The notes below the pieces were generated by a model that saw nothing but the letters and a program-made list of their open reading frames with translations, did no database searches and was not told where the DNA came from. A DNA stretch of 64,000 nucleotides from assembly GCF_001989615.1 (NCBI RefSeq), contig NZ_CP019067.1:2108001-2172000 (forward strand). Direction: 5' to 3'. The translations under genes and the position numbers were made by a program. Of this stretch, positions 60,958 to 64,000 are shown piece after piece. Within the stretch, counting starts at the first letter, position 1; the number at the start of each line of letters is the position of its first letter. Source of the DNA: Halorientalis sp. IM1011 (GTDB lineage Archaea; Halobacteriota; Halobacteria; Halobacteriales; Haloarculaceae).

Positions 60958-61142
60958 AGAGGGCCCGAGACGTTTTATAGAGTGATTAGGGCCCTCTATA
61001 GTGGATGCAGAGTCCTGTAAAACACGTCGTCTGACAGGCGTCTCACGACGCCCATTACCCGGAACATGTTGCCGGATGAGACGTGGCGCGCGGCTGGGAC
61101 GGTGTCCAAATAGCGTCCCGAGCGATGGCTCCACACGGGTGG

Positions 61143-61973
61143 TCAATCGCGTTCGTGGACCCAGTACTCGTCGTCGACGGTGACTTCTTTCTTGAACAGC
61201 GGCACCTCGTCTTTGAGGCGGTCGATGCCGTCCTCCACAGTCCGAAAGGCCTCGCGGCGGTGGCCCGCGAGGACGACGACGAACACGATGTCCTCGCCGT
61301 ACTCGATGACGCCGGTGCGGTGGTGGAGAACCACGTCGAGAACGCCCTCCCGGTCTTCGAGTTCGGCCTCGATGGTCTCCATCCGGTCCTCGGCGACGCC
61401 CTCGTACTTCTCGAAGGCCAGGTACTCGGTGGGGTCGTCGTCGGGGGCGTCCTTCGCCCGCACGCGCCCGGTGAAGGTGGCGATGGCACCCGATCGCTCG
61501 GCCCGCGGGGAGGCCTTGACCCGTTCGACGAGCGATTCCAGCGTCTCGCGGGGTTCGGTCCCGGCGAGTGCATCGAGTACCGAATCGACGTCTACGTCGT
61601 CGGCGGTTGGGGCGCTGGCCAGTTCCGTCCCGGCGTGGTCGCGGTCGCCGAGGACGACCTGCGGGATGGCGGCGTGGCTGAACCCCTCGACGATGGCGTA
61701 GTCGTAGTCGGGGGCGAGCTGGTCGAGGGTGTCGTCGAGGGTGCGGTCCTCGCCGGTGGCGAACCAGCCTTCGTCGTCGGTGAGGCCGTAGGTCGTGGCT
61801 GCGCCGGCCGCGCGGTGCCGGGCGGTGTCCTTCCCGTCGGTGTCGATGTCCGGCGCGTGCGTGAGGTGTTTGACGGTCGCGACGCGCCCGCGGTCGGCCA
61901 GTCGCTCTGCGAGCCGTTCGACCAGCGTCGTCTTCCCCGAATCGGACGGGCCGACGACCCCGAGTACGTGCAT
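61143..61973 (-). CDS. MobB-MoaE fusion protein (molybdopterin synthesis)
   Basis: 276 residues. Residues 1-150 are MobB-like: GVVGPSDSGKTTLVERLAERL (P-loop), ATVKHLTHAPDIDTDGKDTARHRAAGA. Residues about 160-276 are MoaE: GAIATFTGRVRAKDAPD, LAFEKYEGVAEDRM, VVLHHRTGVIEYGEDIVFVVV and the C-terminal EVPLFKKEVTVDDEYWVHER. MoaE is the large subunit of molybdopterin synthase; MobB binds GTP and helps insert the nucleotide. SD GGAGG before 61973 supports this ATG; an ATG at 62000 would fit a leaderless start. Confidence 0.9.
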   Translation of the reverse strand: MHVLGVVGPSDSGKTTLVERLAERLADRGRVATVKHLTHAPDIDTDGKDTARHRAAGAATTYGLTDDEGWFATGEDRTLDDTLDQLAPDYDYAIVEGFSHAAIPQVVLGDRDHAGTELASAPTADDVDVDSVLDALAGTEPRETLESLVERVKASPRAERSGAIATFTGRVRAKDAPDDDPTEYLAFEKYEGVAEDRMETIEAELEDREGVLDVVLHHRTGVIEYGEDIVFVVVLAGHRREAFRTVEDGIDRLKDEVPLFKKEVTVDDEYWVHERD

Positions 61974-62026
61974 GCCTCCGCCTCGGTCCTCCGGGCGCAT
62001 TAGGGTTCGGTCCCGGCTTGACAACC

Positions 62027-62032
62027 CTTAAG
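62027..62032. promoter_or_regulatory. Symmetric TATA-like CTTAAG between MobB-MoaE and pyrH
   Basis: The palindrome CTTAAG lies about 28 bases before the pyrH ATG and about 29 bases before the alternative MobB-MoaE ATG at 62000. It may serve both divergent genes. Flanking CCGGCTT/AAGCCGG (62013-62019/62030-62036) adds an inverted repeat. Confidence 0.45.
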
Positions 62033-62057
62033 CCGGCAACAGGGTAACGCGGTTGTA

Positions 62058-62750
62058 ATGAAAGTCGTCGTCTCTATCGGCGGAAGCGTTCTCGCACCGG
62101 ATCTCGACCCGGACCGGGTTCGCGCCTACGCGAACGTCGTCGAGTCGCTGCTCGCGGAGGGCCACCGCGTCGGCGTCGTCGTCGGCGGTGGTACCGTCGC
62201 CCGCGACTACATCGCCTCGGCCCGCGAACTCGGAGCCAACGAGATGCAACTCGACCAGCTGGGTATCGGCGTCACCCGCCTGAACGCGCGCCTGCTCGTC
62301 GCTGCACTCGGCGACCGGGCCGCCCCGACACCCCCGGAAACGTACGAGGACGCCGGCGCGGCCTTCCACCGCGGCGACGTGCCCGTGATGGGCGGGGTCG
62401 CGGCCGCACAGACCACCGACGCGGTCAGCGCCGCACTGGCCGAGTACGTCAACGCCGACCTGCTCGTGTACGCCACGAGCGTCCCCGGCGTGTTCAGCGC
62501 CGACCCGAACGAACACGACGACGCGACGAAGTACACCGAACTGTCGGCCGACGAACTCGTGGACGTGATCGCAGACATCGAGATGGCCGCCGGGAGCAAC
62601 GCCCCGGTCGACCTGCTGGCCGCGAAAGTGATCCAGCGGGCGAACCTCCGGGCCGTGGTGCTGGACGGCACCGACCCCGAAGCCGTCACGCGCGCGGTCC
62701 TCGACGACGACCACGATGGGACCGAGGTCGTCCCGGGTGATGGGGTGTGA
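62058..62750 (+). CDS. pyrH: Uridylate kinase
   Basis: 230 residues, archaeal PyrH. It starts MKVVVSIGGSVLAPDLDPDR, has VGVVVGGGTVARDYIASARELGANEMQLDQLGIGVTRLNARLL and ADLLVYATSVPGVFSADPNEHDDATKY, as in amino-acid-kinase-fold UMP kinases. It phosphorylates UMP to UDP. Its stop overlaps the lysS GTG by 4 bp. Confidence 0.95.
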   Translation: MKVVVSIGGSVLAPDLDPDRVRAYANVVESLLAEGHRVGVVVGGGTVARDYIASARELGANEMQLDQLGIGVTRLNARLLVAALGDRAAPTPPETYEDAGAAFHRGDVPVMGGVAAAQTTDAVSAALAEYVNADLLVYATSVPGVFSADPNEHDDATKYTELSADELVDVIADIEMAAGSNAPVDLLAAKVIQRANLRAVVLDGTDPEAVTRAVLDDDHDGTEVVPGDGV

Positions 62751-64000
62751 CCGGCGACCGTGCACCACCCGCAATCGACGTGGACCTCGACGACGAGGCC
62801 ATCTACGACCCCTACGCGGTCGGGACGAGCGACCGCCGGGCCTTCTGGGCCGACGCCGTCGCCGACGCAATACTCGCTACGGACCCCGACGAGCCAATCG
62901 TCATCAAGGGCGGCGTCTCCCCCTCCGGCGTGCCCCACATCGGCCACTTCAACGAGATCCTGCGGAGCTACTTCGTGGCCGAGGCGCTGCGCGACCGGGA
63001 TCGGGAGGTCCGGCAGGTGTTCACGACCGACGACAAAGACCCCCTGCGGAAGATTCCCCGGACGCTCGCCGATCTGGACTGGAACGTGGTCGACTTCGGC
63101 GACGACGCCGTCGACTCGGCCGCCGTCGGCCAGAATCTCGGCAAACCGTACACGGACATTCCAGATCCCTTCGGCTGCTGTGACTCCTACGGCGCACACT
63201 TCACGGAACTCCTGCTCCGGGCGGCCGACCTCGTGGACGTCCCCATCGAGTTCGTCTCGAACACCGACCTCTACGAGGCGGGCGAGTTCGAGCCCGTGAC
63301 TCGCGACCTGCTCTCCCGCGCGGACGAGGCCCGGACCCTCCTGGGCGACTACCAGGACAGTGTCGACGAGGACTACACGCCCTTCACTCCCCAGTGTGCC
63401 GAATGCGGGAAGCTCACCGGCGAGGTCACGAGTGTCGACCTCGACGCCGGCGAGGTCGAGTACACCTGCACGGATCTGGAGGCCGGCGACCGGACGATCC
63501 AGGGCTGTGGCCACGAGGGGACGGCCACGCTCCGGGAGGGCAAGCTCCCGTGGCGGTTCGAGTGGCCGGGCCAGTGGGACATTCTGGGTGTGGACTTCGA
63601 GCCGTTCGGGAAGGACCACGCGGAGGGGTCCTGGCCCAGCGGCGAGGACGTCGCCCGGAACCTGCTCGATATCGACCCGCCGGTCCCGATGGTCTACGAG
63701 TGGTTCACGCTCGACGGCGAAGCGCTCTCCTCCTCCTCGGGCAACATCGTCACGGTCGCGGAGGTGCTGGAACTGCTCGAACCGGAGGTGTTCCGCTACT
63801 TCTTCGTGAAGAACCCCCGCAAGCAACGGGATTTCAGCGTCGAGACGTTGGACCAGCTGGTCGACGAGTTCGATCACTTCGAGCGGGTCTACTTCGGCGA
63901 CGCCGAGCCCCGGGACGAGACCGAGGCGGAACTCGTCGATAGGGCCTATCCGATGATCGTCGATTCGGTGCCCGAGCGCCAGCCCGTCCGGATCCCCTAC
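62747..64000 (+). CDS. lysS: Lysyl-tRNA synthetase, class I (cut by window end)
   Basis: 418 codons visible from a GTG that overlaps the pyrH stop. This is the archaeal class I LysRS, unrelated to the class II bacterial enzyme. The HIGH motif is in GGVSPSGVPHIGHFNEILRSYF (residues 64-67) and the KMSKS-like motif in GEALSSSSGNIVTVAEVL. A zinc-like set of Cys lies in FTPQCAECGKLTGEV and YTCTDLEAG. The C-terminal anticodon-binding part is beyond the window. Confidence 0.94.
   Translation, partial: MTGDRAPPAIDVDLDDEAIYDPYAVGTSDRRAFWADAVADAILATDPDEPIVIKGGVSPSGVPHIGHFNEILRSYFVAEALRDRDREVRQVFTTDDKDPLRKIPRTLADLDWNVVDFGDDAVDSAAVGQNLGKPYTDIPDPFGCCDSYGAHFTELLLRAADLVDVPIEFVSNTDLYEAGEFEPVTRDLLSRADEARTLLGDYQDSVDEDYTPFTPQCAECGKLTGEVTSVDLDAGEVEYTCTDLEAGDRTIQGCGHEGTATLREGKLPWRFEWPGQWDILGVDFEPFGKDHAEGSWPSGEDVARNLLDIDPPVPMVYEWFTLDGEALSSSSGNIVTVAEVLELLEPEVFRYFFVKNPRKQRDFSVETLDQLVDEFDHFERVYFGDAEPRDETEAELVDRAYPMIVDSVPERQPVRIPY

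Larger units (their letters stand above)
60820..61142. other. 323-bp intergenic stretch with nested inverted repeats
   Basis: Between the DUF7123-like gene and the MobB-MoaE gene, both leftward. It holds a TATA box (60856-60864), the hairpin AAAAACGTC/GACGTTTTT (60934-60942/60949-60957), a TAGAGGGCCC/GGGCCCTCTA inverted repeat around 60956-61000, GGCGTC-TCAC-GACGCC (61037-61052), and the CCGG-AACATGTT-G-CCGG near-palindrome (61059-61075). No gene is evident. Confidence 0.6.

Noticed and set aside
62207-63877. A 556-codon leftward open frame under lysS and pyrH.
   Set aside because: It lies opposite two genes with strong motifs (LysRS class I HIGH, PyrH glycine loop) and has no recognisable domain or start signal.

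Overview
The window is a piece of a haloarchaeal (class Halobacteria) chromosome. The G+C content is high, the proteins are rich in Asp and Glu, and the gene set is archaeal: PAN ATPase, eIF1/SUI1, L40e, S19e, PDCD5-like protein, class I LysRS, Tsr3/DUF367, coenzyme F420 enzymes and Bat-type HTH regulators. Many genes have a TATA-like box about 27 bases before the start codon, so leaderless transcripts appear common. Genes are dense, often overlap by 4 bp, and lie on both strands. I see no rRNA, tRNA, CRISPR array or intact insertion sequence.

Layout. 1-2.3 kb: ABC export system and a Bat-type HTH regulator. 2.3-10.5 kb: pdxT, DUF151 nuclease-like protein, hisE, a NOG1-type GTPase, a DUF389 membrane protein, engB, rimI, two small conserved proteins, a NUDIX hydrolase and a rhodanese. 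10.5-15.6 kb: eIF1 and a MoxR-DUF58-transglutaminase operon. 15.7-17.6 kb: cofE and mer (F420). 18.2-22.0 kb: a DUF445 membrane protein overlapping a repeat-rich protein with an Abi-alpha-like (DUF4393) domain, next to a long coiled-coil protein. 22.3-33.6 kb: metabolic genes (NUDIX-eIF2B fusion, thioesterase, aldehyde:ferredoxin oxidoreductase, F420 oxidoreductase, RCK-regulated antiporter, MBL hydrolase, cold-shock protein).

33.6-36.6 kb: a two-gene operon with a seven-helix microbial-rhodopsin homologue whose retinal-binding lysine is replaced by histidine, followed after 2 bp by a two-HAMP methyl-accepting transducer. It has the layout of a sensory rhodopsin/Htr pair but apparently cannot bind retinal through a Schiff base. 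This is the best candidate for an undescribed system here.

36.8-48.9 kb: serS, an unusual peroxiredoxin with a long acidic tail, tsr3, an enolase-superfamily protein, rpl40e, UDG, hisH (with a duplicated tail fragment just downstream), a PAS histidine kinase and PAN. 49-55 kb: pepF, truA and a set of secreted or membrane surface proteins. 55-64 kb: hisS, PP-loop ATPase, PDCD5, rps19e, thiL, site-2 protease, a DUF7123-like protein, a MobB-MoaE fusion, pyrH and a class I lysS cut by the window end.

A small family of hairpins with a shared 11-nt loop (GANCGNAGNGA) and differing stems recurs in intergenic and coding DNA.
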